DNA from: JBFMFE01 sp040752295
GTDB taxonomy: Bacteria; UBP15; UBA6099; JBFMBQ01
Direction of reading: 5' to 3'
Assembly: GCA_040752295.1 (NCBI GenBank)
Contig: JBFMFE010000110.1
Coordinates: 1-5,958 of the forward strand
DNA: 5,958 nucleotides
The notes under the pieces were generated by a model that was not told where the DNA came from, made no database searches, and was given only the letters and a program-made list of their open reading frames with translations. Made by a program: the position numbers and the translations under genes. Below, piece after piece: positions 1 to 5,028 of this stretch; position 1 is the first letter of the stretch; the number at the start of each line of letters is the position of its first letter.

Positions 1-974
1 TCCCCCCCCACCGCCTGCGACGCCACGTACGCCGTGTACGCGGAATCCACCCCCCCGCTCAACCCCACCACTATCCCCTTGAATATCCCCTGCTTCACGA
101 AGTAGTCCCTCAGGTTCAGCACGTGAGCCTTCAGTATCTCCTCCTCCCTCACGTACGCCGGCGCCGCGACCTCGTCCCCCCTCCACGTCTCCGTGTCCAT
201 CTCCAGCGCGTACACCTCCTCCTCGAACCCCGCCGCGCGCGCGACGACCTTCCCCTCGCGGTCAACAACGAAACTCCGCCCGTCGAACACCAGATCGTCC
301 TGCCCGCCCACCGTGTTCACGTACACGAACGCCGCGGGGCTTTCCCTCACCCTCTCCCGCACCAGTCTCTCCCTCTCGAACGCCTTCCCCGCGTAAAACG
401 GCGACGCGGACACGTTCACCATGAAATCCGAACCCCGCTCGTACAGCAGCCGCGTGACCTTCGTCGGGTACTCGTCGTCCCAAAGGTCCTCGCATATCTG
501 CACGCCGACCTTGTACTCGCGTCCCCCCGTCCTCACCCGCACCGGCAGTATCTCACCCTCCTCGCCCGGCGTGAAGTACCTCTTCTCGTCGAACACGTCG
601 TAGTTCGGCAGAAGCGTCTTCTTCACGTAATCCACAACCTTTCCGTCCGCCGCCACCGCCGCGCAGTTGTACAGAACCGGCGCGTCCTCGATCTTCTTCC
701 TCCCTTCGCCCTTTCTGACGAAACCCATGATCACCGCGATGCCCCCCGTCTCCGGCACTATCTCCTCGTGCAGCGCCCTTTCGTTCTCCTCCACGAAACC
801 TTCCTCGAACAACAGGTCGTTCGTGGGGTAGCCCGTGAGAAACATCTCCGGGAAGACCACCATGTCCATCCCCATCTTCCTCGAACGCCTTATCACCTCG
901 ACCGCCTTCGCGGCGTTGTCCCCGATCGCACCCACCGTCGCGTCCAGCTGAGCCATCGCTATCGTCAGTTTCAC
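1..974 (-). CDS. nadE: Glutamine-dependent NAD+ synthetase (partial, C-terminus beyond window)
   Basis: Catalyses the last step of NAD+ synthesis: ATP-dependent amidation of deamido-NAD+ with ammonia from glutamine, in the cytosol. The 324 visible codons cover a complete N-terminal nitrilase-type glutaminase domain and the start of the synthetase domain. Expected glutaminase residues are present: Glu43 in FPEMFLTGYP, Lys119 in KKTLLPNYDVFDEKRYF, and Cys161 in GVQICEDLW. The ATP-binding P-loop of the synthetase, SGGVDS, is at residues 306-311. The rest of that domain lies off the left edge. The GTG start at 972-974 is chosen because AAGGAG (983-988) sits 8 nt upstream and translation gives the usual MKLTIAMAQLDATVG opening; an in-frame ATG at 954-956 would lose the first beta strand. 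Codons end strongly in G. The gene is divergent from tilS. Confidence 0.96.
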   Translation of the reverse strand, partial: MKLTIAMAQLDATVGAIGDNAAKAVEVIRRSRKMGMDMVVFPEMFLTGYPTNDLLFEEGFVEENERALHEEIVPETGGIAVIMGFVRKGEGRKKIEDAPVLYNCAAVAADGKVVDYVKKTLLPNYDVFDEKRYFTPGEEGEILPVRVRTGGREYKVGVQICEDLWDDEYPTKVTRLLYERGSDFMVNVSASPFYAGKAFERERLVRERVRESPAAFVYVNTVGGQDDLVFDGRSFVVDREGKVVARAAGFEEEVYALEMDTETWRGDEVAAPAYVREEEILKAHVLNLRDYFVKQGIFKGIVVGLSGGVDSAYTAYVASQAVGG

Positions 975-1012
975 GGCGCCATCTCCTTCGCGTCTTTTTC
1001 AGGTCGGATCAG

Positions 1013-1018
1013 ATTATA
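1013..1018 (-). promoter_or_regulatory. Extended -10 promoter element for nadE
   Basis: On the minus strand the sequence reads TGATATAAT, a perfect extended -10 (TGnTATAAT). A start about 7 nt downstream would give a leader of roughly 30 nt containing the AAGGAG ribosome-binding site. The -35 region at 17 bp spacing (GGTGAA) matches poorly, which is common for extended -10 promoters. Predicted from sequence only. Confidence 0.6.
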
Positions 1019-1081
1019 TCAGACGCGCCCGATTATTCACCTTCGATGACCGTTCCGGGTGGATTTTATGCGCCCGGCGGC

Positions 1082-1087
1082 TATAAT
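1082..1087 (+). promoter_or_regulatory. -10 promoter element for tilS
   Basis: A perfect TATAAT on the plus strand lies 32 nt before the tilS GTG start. No good -35 hexamer is visible at 16-18 bp. It is not an extended -10, since CGGC precedes it. A start near 1094 would leave a leader of only ~26 nt. The box is 63 bp from the divergent nadE -10, so the two promoters are nearly back-to-back. Confidence 0.5.
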
Positions 1088-1119
1088 CTTCACTGAAACT
1101 GTCTCCGAAAAACACTCCC

Positions 1120-2577
1120 GTGTCTCAGACGGACGAGTTCGAGAAAAAGGTCTGCGCTAACGTACGCGATCACCGCATGATCCCTCCGGGCGGCGCGGCG
1201 GTCGTGGCGGTCTCGGGCGGACCCGACTCGGTCGCTCTCCTTCACGCCCTCCACGCCCTCGGCGCGGCGAAACGATGGAAACTCACCGCCGCTCACCTCA
1301 ATCACGGTCTCCGGGGCAAAGAATCGGACGGCGACGAGGAGTTCGTCCGCCGCCTCGCACGCAGACTGAAAATCGCGTTCGTCTCCGAAAAACTCGAACC
1401 CGGCGCACTCGAACGCCTCTCATCCGGCTCGCTCGAGGAAGCCGCACGCCGCGCACGCCGCGATTTCCTCGAACGCGCACGCCGCCGCGCTCGCGCCGCC
1501 GCCGTCGCCCTCGCTCACAACCGCGACGACCAGGTCGAAACCGTCCTCTTCCGCCTCATCCGCGGCGCCTCAATCACCGGCCTCGCAGGCATGGACTTCG
1601 TCTCTCCTCCCTTCATCCGACCCCTCCTCAACGTCCCAAGAGAACACGTCCTCGCCTACTGCGCCGCACGGAAACTCTCCTTCCGGCTCGACTCCTCCAA
1701 CCGCGACAACCGATTCCTGCGCAACCGCATTAGAAACGTCCTTCTCCCACTCCTCGAACGGGAATTCAACCCGAACGTCCGCGAAAGAATCTTCCAGACC
1801 TCTCTCCTCCTCCGCCACGACGCCGACTTCCTCGATCAAACCGCCCGCGACATGAGCGGCACGCTCCCCCTCGATTTCGACGGAGAACGCGTCGCACTCC
1901 ACCGCGCCGCCCTCGAAAAACTCCCACTCCCCATCGCGCTCCGCGTCCTCAACTCCGCCGTCCTGCGCGCCGCGCCGCAAAACGCGCCCCGCCACGACTC
2001 GCTCCACCTCCTCGAAATCCTCCGCCTCCTCGCCGCGCGGGACGGCGAAAAACGCATCTCCCTCCCCGGCGGCGCTTCGGCGCTCCTCGATTACGAAAAA
2101 CTCGAAATCGGTCCCACCCGACCCCAGGCGCCGCCCGTCCGGGAAATCACGCTCGACGACTCCACCCTGCGGGGCGGCGCGGTTGAACTCGGCGCCCTCT
2201 CGCTCCGCTTCTCGCTCGCCGCACGACCCCCAGCTGACCTCTCGATCAAAACACCGGACGTGGAATGTTTCGACTACGCTAAAATCTCGCCCCCGCTCAC
2301 TGTCCGCTCGTGGCGCAGGGGCGACTTCTTTCATCCTCAGGGTATGAAGGGAAGAAAAAAACTGTCAGACTACTTCACGGACCGCAAAATCAACCGCTCC
2401 GCGCGCCCATCCGTCCCGCTCCTCTGCGACCGCGACGGCATTCTCTGGATAGCGGGTATGCGCGCCGACCGCCGCTGCGCCGTCTCCGGCTCTACAAAAA
2501 CCTTTCTCCGCGTGGAACTCGTCGGACCCGCCTGCCTGCCGCGCCGTGGCGCAGGCACGGCTGAACGCTCGCGCTGA
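1120..2577 (+). CDS. tilS: tRNA(Ile)-lysidine synthetase TilS
   Basis: Ligates lysine to C34 of the CAU-anticodon tRNA(Ile2) using ATP, so that the tRNA reads AUA codons and accepts isoleucine; cytosolic and normally essential. The 485-residue protein is full length. The PP-loop ATPase domain has SGGPDS at 32-37, AAHLNHGLRGKESD at 57-70, AHNRDDQVETVLFRLIRG at 132-149 and DSSNRDNRFLRNRIRN at 191-206. The C-terminal tRNA-binding domain includes WRRGDFFHPQGMKGRKKLSDYF (398-419, read in parts) and ends near residue 467. The GTG at 1120 is preferred: it gives about 30 residues before the PP-loop strand, and no upstream ATG or GTG is in frame after the TAA at 1084. No clear Shine-Dalgarno precedes it. 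The last ~18 residues (from VGPACLP) are encoded over a palindromic repeat and are probably not part of the fold. Codons end strongly in C. Confidence 0.96.
   Translation: MSQTDEFEKKVCANVRDHRMIPPGGAAVVAVSGGPDSVALLHALHALGAAKRWKLTAAHLNHGLRGKESDGDEEFVRRLARRLKIAFVSEKLEPGALERLSSGSLEEAARRARRDFLERARRRARAAAVALAHNRDDQVETVLFRLIRGASITGLAGMDFVSPPFIRPLLNVPREHVLAYCAARKLSFRLDSSNRDNRFLRNRIRNVLLPLLEREFNPNVRERIFQTSLLLRHDADFLDQTARDMSGTLPLDFDGERVALHRAALEKLPLPIALRVLNSAVLRAAPQNAPRHDSLHLLEILRLLAARDGEKRISLPGGASALLDYEKLEIGPTRPQAPPVREITLDDSTLRGGAVELGALSLRFSLAARPPADLSIKTPDVECFDYAKISPPLTVRSWRRGDFFHPQGMKGRKKLSDYFTDRKINRSARPSVPLLCDRDGILWIAGMRADRRCAVSGSTKTFLRVELVGPACLPRRGAGTAERSR
2533..2557. repeat. GC-rich palindrome in the tilS 3' end
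   Basis: TGCCTGC at 2533-2539 pairs perfectly with GCAGGCA at 2551-2557 around an 11-nt GC-rich centre. The element falls in the last codons of tilS, past the conserved C-terminal domain, and encodes the low-complexity tail PACLPRRGAGTAER. Its form resembles short dispersed palindromic repeats seen in many bacterial genomes. Only one copy is in the window, so its repeat status is inferred. It has no T-run and is not a convincing terminator. Confidence 0.45.
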
Positions 2578-2631
2578 AAACCTTTTCCTATCCCCGACCC
2601 CGCGATACCCCGACGCCCCGCCCCTGCGGCG

Positions 2632-3102
2632 TTACGGCGCCTCCCACACCAGGTTGCCGTGCTTGTTCACGAGGGTAACGGTGGCTTCGTCGGTCTCGCT
2701 GTTTATCCCGAAAACGCCCCGAACGTTCTCGTCCGATCCGTACAAATGAAGCCCCGGACCCTCTTCACTGTGAATGAAAAACTGCGCCTGAAGCACGTCG
2801 TTCTGGTTCCAGAGGCTGACGAACGGTGTGTCGTCAACAAGGAAAAACCCCGCTCGAATTTCCCCGTTCGCGCCGAACAGCTTGAGCATCGGCTCGTTCG
2901 TCTCAGTCCAGCCCAGCGACGCGCGCAGCGTCCCCCTGGCGTCAACGAGTTGGAATTCGCTCGCCTTGACGACCGTCGCTGCGCCCGCCGCCGCTTTCGC
3001 CGGCGACGACTGCCCCATGAACACCAGCCCGGAAACGATCCCCCCCGCAAAAGCCGCGACAACAACCAGCCCAGCCGTCATCCAGTACTGTCTTCTGCTC
3101 AT
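2632..3102 (-). CDS. Membrane-anchored ~22-residue repeat protein, function unknown
   Basis: A 156-residue protein of unknown function. Residues 1-8 are short and basic (MSRRQYWM). Residues 9-29 form one hydrophobic helix without a cysteine lipobox, so it is probably a signal anchor with the rest outside the membrane. After an Ala-rich linker (30-46) come four and a half tandem units: 50-71, 72-93, 94-116, 117-140 and 141-153. Each has a beta-like strand, a turn with a G-x-x-R/Q-type pattern (DARGTLRA, GANGEIRA, NQNDVLQA, SDENVRGV, NKHGNLVW) and, mostly, a Pro at the unit boundary. This suggests a small beta-solenoid, beta-roll or blade-like domain. The ATG at 3100-3102 has GGGAGG (3108-3113) 5 nt upstream. 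The TAA at 2632-2634 converges on tilS. The gene is preceded by a strong promoter and a structured leader. I know of similar repeat proteins in environmental bacteria but of no assigned role. Confidence 0.85.
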   Translation of the reverse strand: MSRRQYWMTAGLVVVAAFAGGIVSGLVFMGQSSPAKAAAGAATVVKASEFQLVDARGTLRASLGWTETNEPMLKLFGANGEIRAGFFLVDDTPFVSLWNQNDVLQAQFFIHSEEGPGLHLYGSDENVRGVFGINSETDEATVTLVNKHGNLVWEAP

Positions 3103-3112
3103 ATCAACCTCC

Positions 3113-3160
3113 CATGATTTGATCTTTGCCCGATCCGTTCACAAATCATGAAATTCGGGC
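3113..3160 (-). promoter_or_regulatory. Candidate pseudoknot leader RNA upstream of the repeat protein
   Basis: Read in the transcript direction, arm B1 GCCCGA (3160-3155) is followed by A1 CATGATTTG (3150-3142), B2 TCGGGC (3133-3128) and A2 CAAATCATG (3121-3113). B1/B2 (6 bp, five G-C) and A1/A2 (9 bp) are both perfect. They cross, which is the order of an H-type pseudoknot, with connecting loops of 4, 8 and 6 nt. The last G of A2 is the first G of the Shine-Dalgarno GGGAGG, so folding would control ribosome access. If the two stems do not coexist they are mutually exclusive alternatives. The 9-bp repeat could instead be a DNA operator downstream of the promoter. Known riboswitch classes were not recognised. 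Confidence 0.4.
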
Positions 3161-3173
3161 GACGAGACTTTTA

Positions 3174-3202
3174 ATGATAGTTTAAAGAGGGCGCAAAGTC
3201 AA
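3174..3202 (-). promoter_or_regulatory. Sigma70-type promoter for the repeat protein
   Basis: On the minus strand the -35 is TTGACT (3202-3197) and the -10 is TATCAT (3179-3174), separated by exactly 17 bp. Each differs from consensus at one base. The predicted start near 3167 gives a ~65-nt leader that includes the crossing inverted repeats and the Shine-Dalgarno site. Confidence 0.7.
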
Positions 3203-3227
3203 CCGCGCAGTTGCTCACTTTAACGAT

Positions 3228-3260
3228 GCAACGGAAATTTCGCGCCGTTGCCGGCTTTTT
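3228..3260 (+). terminator. Terminator-like hairpin with T-run, plus orientation
   Basis: GCAACGG (3228-3234) and CCGTTGC (3245-3251) form a perfect 7-bp stem around a 10-nt loop, followed 4 nt later by TTTTT (3256-3260). An alternative small stem, GCCG/CGGC (3244-3255), abuts the T-run directly. In the plus direction this resembles a weak intrinsic terminator, yet the nearest plus-strand gene upstream is tilS, 650 bp away. On the minus strand, where the neighbouring genes are read, no T-run follows. It may end an antisense transcript or be fortuitous. Confidence 0.25.
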
Positions 3261-3274
3261 ATGGCAGGATCGAT

Positions 3275-3292
3275 TGTGATTACGTAATTGCA
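3275..3292. promoter_or_regulatory. Dyad-symmetric operator-like site
   Basis: ATTACGTAAT (3279-3288) is a perfect 10-bp palindrome, and the symmetry resumes outside it as TG-nn-palindrome-nn-CA, giving 14 of 18 symmetric positions. It lies between the end of the DUF488 cassette and the promoter of the repeat protein, about 70 bp upstream of that promoter's -35. This is the shape of a dimeric regulator site, but no regulator gene is in view. Confidence 0.25.
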
Positions 3293-3353
3293 GCCGCCCG
3301 GTTGCCGTGCCTGAGCGTTCAATATGCCGGACTATAATGATTATTTTCTTTCG

Positions 3354-4151
3354 TCAGAATCTCATGGAGGCTTGCCGTGTTTTCGGCGGCCAAAACACCC
3401 CAAGGACAATCCACGTGTTGTAGGGCAATACGGTCCCCATAAAAAAACGCGTGTCCCTGTCTCTCGCGCAAAGTTCGTGGAGATATTTCTTACGGACGCT
3501 CTCCGCTGCTTTATCCTCACTTTTCAACCGCTCGGACTCCTTCAGAAACAGCACCCCCAGCTCCCAGTCCGTGATCATGGCTTTTTGTGGCTGCGGATTG
3601 TCATGGCACTTGAAAGTATAACTGAACTTGAAAAGGATCTTTCGGAGGGGTTTTGGGGGATCGAATAGCGTCATCTGTTTGTAAATCATTTCCCATTCCG
3701 GTCTCCAATCAGGATCGGCGTCCTCAATCTCAAGACTGATTATCTCCTGCGGGCGGACAATCCCTAACGAAGTGTTGTCCCTGTCGTATAAAGAAATCAA
3801 TTCGTTCACGGTGTTGTGAGGCATCCCGTCAATCACCGCTCTTCTCGCTTCCCACGCATTGCAGGTTGACAGCGGCTCCCCAAGCAGTTTGATGGATTCC
3901 AAATCCGGCTTTCGGCTTTCTTTACGCTTATCACTGCCGCTTCCCCTCGGCGACAACGACACTTCTATCCATTGATATTTTCTGAATTGCTGCTGTTTCG
4001 GCCGATAGCGGTAATCGATTGGATAAAGTCTCACCCATTCGTTTTTTTCGGTTATGCCGGCGGTGCAAACCACCTCGCGGCTTTTCCGTGACGGATGCGG
4101 ATAAGTCATTACCGTGATTAAAACTTTCGTCGGACTATAAACGTTCTTCAT
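3354..4151 (-). CDS. Uncharacterised DUF488-associated protein
   Basis: A 265-residue soluble protein that I cannot assign to a named, characterised family. The N-terminal block has beta-rich segments VLITVMTYPHP (10-20), VVCTAGITEKNEWVRLYPIDYRYRP (27-51, read in parts) and WIEVSLSPR (61-69), which could be an OB- or barrel-like nucleic-acid-binding fold; that is inference. The C-terminal half has LFKFSYTFKCHDNP (173-186) and the conserved-looking ITDWELGVLFLK (193-204), then a charged helix (204-228). No signal peptide or membrane segment is seen. I recall proteins with an AGI...EWVRLYP-like stretch and a DWE motif occurring beside DUF488 genes, but cannot verify it here. The ATG at 4149-4151 lies inside the upstream DUF488 gene, 17 bp overlapping. 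It lacks a Shine-Dalgarno, suggesting translational coupling. The TGA is at 3354-3356. The frame stays open upstream to a TTG at 4208, judged unlikely. Confidence 0.85.
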   Translation of the reverse strand: MKNVYSPTKVLITVMTYPHPSRKSREVVCTAGITEKNEWVRLYPIDYRYRPKQQQFRKYQWIEVSLSPRGSGSDKRKESRKPDLESIKLLGEPLSTCNAWEARRAVIDGMPHNTVNELISLYDRDNTSLGIVRPQEIISLEIEDADPDWRPEWEMIYKQMTLFDPPKPLRKILFKFSYTFKCHDNPQPQKAMITDWELGVLFLKESERLKSEDKAAESVRKKYLHELCARDRDTRFFMGTVLPYNTWIVLGVFWPPKTRQASMRF

Positions 4152-4683
4152 TTGAAGCGCGAAGGTCGCGGACGCCCATATTCGAGATATTCGAGATGAT
4201 CTCCGCAAGACGACTCCTGTGGCAGTACAGAGGGTCAGCTTCCCGGCACATCAATACGGACGGCTTTTCAATCATCATTTCCGATACTTCACGAAGGGAG
4301 TTTCCGCTCACGGACAGAATTTCGTTCTCGTACCTGTTTAACATCGCCTCGTAGTCTTCAGGACGATTAAGATTCCTCCGCCACTCGGACGGGACCCCAA
4401 GCTCCGGGCGGTGCGTGTATTCAATTTCAAGGCGGTCGGGAAGCCATGAGAGCGTACTTTTGTGAAATCCGAAGACGCGGGACACCGAGTTTTTTCGAAC
4501 ATCTATTATCCTTTTTATTCCTTTTTCAAACAGGAGGCTCAGGAATTCGTCTATAGACAACCCTTGATACCCTGCCGTGTAAACGGCGATCTCGGCCTCT
4601 GAACGTGTTTTACGCCTGTTTTTCTTCACATCGCGGAGGACCCTTGCCAGGCGCTCTCGCTTTCGTATGGTTTCCGTTGTCAT
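4135..4683 (-). CDS. DUF488 domain protein
   Basis: A 182-residue member of the DUF488 family, whose biochemical role is not settled to my knowledge. Family hallmarks in order are: YTAGYQGLSIDEFLSLL (35-51), DVRKNSVSRVFGFHK (61-75), IEYTHRPELGVPSEWR (87-102) and the signature VLMCREADPLYCHRSRLAE (143-161), with the two cysteines and His of C-x-E...CHR intact (Cys146, Glu148, Cys154, His155, Arg156). The invariant-looking residues suggest an active protein or metal/nucleotide site, which is inference. A basic 28-residue N-terminal extension (RKRERLARVLRD...KKNRRK) precedes the domain and could contact nucleic acid. The ATG at 4681-4683 has GAGG (4691-4694) 7 nt upstream. The TAG at 4135-4137 falls 17 bp inside the next gene, so the pair forms a coupled operon. 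GC and codon use are lower than in the flanking housekeeping genes. Confidence 0.9.
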   Translation of the reverse strand: MTTETIRKRERLARVLRDVKKNRRKTRSEAEIAVYTAGYQGLSIDEFLSLLFEKGIKRIIDVRKNSVSRVFGFHKSTLSWLPDRLEIEYTHRPELGVPSEWRRNLNRPEDYEAMLNRYENEILSVSGNSLREVSEMMIEKPSVLMCREADPLYCHRSRLAEIISNISNMGVRDLRASNEERL

Positions 4684-4705
4684 CTTATAACCTCATGTCA
4701 CATCT

Positions 4706-4729
4706 TTTGCCCATCACGACCGGGGCAAA
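4706..4729 (-). promoter_or_regulatory. Inverted repeat upstream of the DUF488 gene
   Basis: TTTGCCC (4706-4712) and GGGCAAA (4723-4729) are perfect 7-bp arms around 10 nt. The site ends 12 bp before the GAGG ribosome-binding site on the minus strand. It could be an operator or a leader hairpin; neither strand shows a following T-run, so a terminator is unlikely. Confidence 0.3.
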
Positions 4730-4833
4730 TCCCCGTACTGCCATCTACCCGCCGAGCTTATCTCAATATGCGCCGCTTTGCCGCTCTAAAACTTATTGTA
4801 ACTCATCCGTGGAACTATAGAATATCTCCTGCA

Positions 4834-4851
4834 AAAAACTGATGAGTTTTT
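4834..4851. repeat. AT-rich hairpin AAAAACT/AGTTTTT
   Basis: AAAAACT (4834-4840), loop GATG, AGTTTTT (4845-4851): a perfect 7-bp stem with a 4-nt loop. On the minus strand it ends in six T. It could act as a weak bidirectional terminator, although the stem is AT-rich. The core GATGAGT also pairs with ACTCATC at 4801-4807, giving an alternative structure. Confidence 0.3.
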
Positions 4852-4970
4852 CCATCGGGTAATCTTTCTATTTCTTACCCATTCAACCAGGTCGTTGACC
4901 GCTTCCGTCGCTCTTCCGCGCCTGTCCGTCTCGTTCACCTTTGCTCGCGAGTCGGGATATACGGATGCCT

Positions 4971-5000
4971 TTGAACCACCACCGGGTTTTAAGCTATACT
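4971..5000 (+). promoter_or_regulatory. Sigma70-type promoter for the symporter gene
   Basis: TTGAAC (4971-4976) and TATACT (4995-5000) are separated by 18 bp. A start near 5007 gives a ~22-nt leader with AAGGAG at 5017-5022. It would place the in-frame ATG at 5002 outside the transcript, supporting the ATG at 5029 as the true start. Confidence 0.6.
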
Positions 5001-5028
5001 CATGGGAACCGCCGGAAAGGAGCGCCAC

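Larger units (their letters stand above)
3203..4850. other. Compositionally distinct segment carrying the DUF488 cassette
   Basis: This segment has visibly lower GC and loses the plus-strand C excess of its flanks. In hand-counted 60-base lines, C:G is 33:12 at 1-60, 33:12 at 1921-1980 and 30:7 at 5341-5400, but 15:12 at 4261-4320. GC is about 75% at 2161-2220 against about 53% at 4021-4080. The boundaries are approximate. No transposase, integrase, tRNA or flanking direct repeat was seen, so acquisition is inferred from composition only. Confidence 0.5.
4684..5028. other. Divergent intergenic region with inverted repeats, no confirmed gene
   Basis: This 345-bp stretch separates the minus-strand DUF488 operon from the plus-strand symporter. 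It contains the GAGG site of the DUF488 gene, a 7-bp inverted repeat in its presumed leader, an AT-rich hairpin at 4834-4851, and the symporter promoter at 4971-5000. For the DUF488 operon no convincing promoter was found; TACAAT on the minus strand near 4800 is the best -10, with a poor -35. A protein-like minus-strand stretch (4864-4965) has no credible start and may be a remnant. Confidence 0.6.

Noticed and set aside
123..1049. Long plus-strand open frame opposite nadE
   Set aside because: Its translation is Arg/Leu/His/Pro-rich low complexity, caused by the C-rich strand; the minus strand carries a clear NAD+ synthetase.
1570..2334. Minus-strand 254-codon open frame inside tilS
   Set aside because: Glu/Gly/Val-rich antisense product with no family features; tilS on the plus strand is unambiguous.
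2612..2633. ACGCC/GGCGT hairpin in the tilS/repeat-protein convergence
   Set aside because: Only 5 bp with a 10-nt loop and no T-run on either strand; not a supportable terminator.
3333..3338. TATAAT on the plus strand near the end of the DUF488 partner gene
   Set aside because: No -35 at proper spacing and no plus-strand gene downstream; the context is AT-richer, so chance matches are likely.
4152..4208. Upstream TTG extension (19 codons) of the 265-residue protein
   Set aside because: It would lie wholly over the DUF488 C-terminus with a rare start and no ribosome-binding site; the ATG at 4151 precedes the first beta-rich block.
4783..4792. GTTTTAGAGC on the minus strand, like the start of a type II CRISPR repeat
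   Set aside because: A single 10-base match without repeats, spacers, a tracrRNA-like structure or cas genes.
4839..4846. CTGATGAG, the hammerhead ribozyme core motif
   Set aside because: No GAAA core segment or stems in the required places; the bases are explained by the AAAAACT/AGTTTTT hairpin.
5002..5004. Earlier in-frame ATG for the symporter
   Set aside because: It has no Shine-Dalgarno and would lie at or before the predicted transcription start; the ATG at 5029 has AAGGAG 6 nt upstream.
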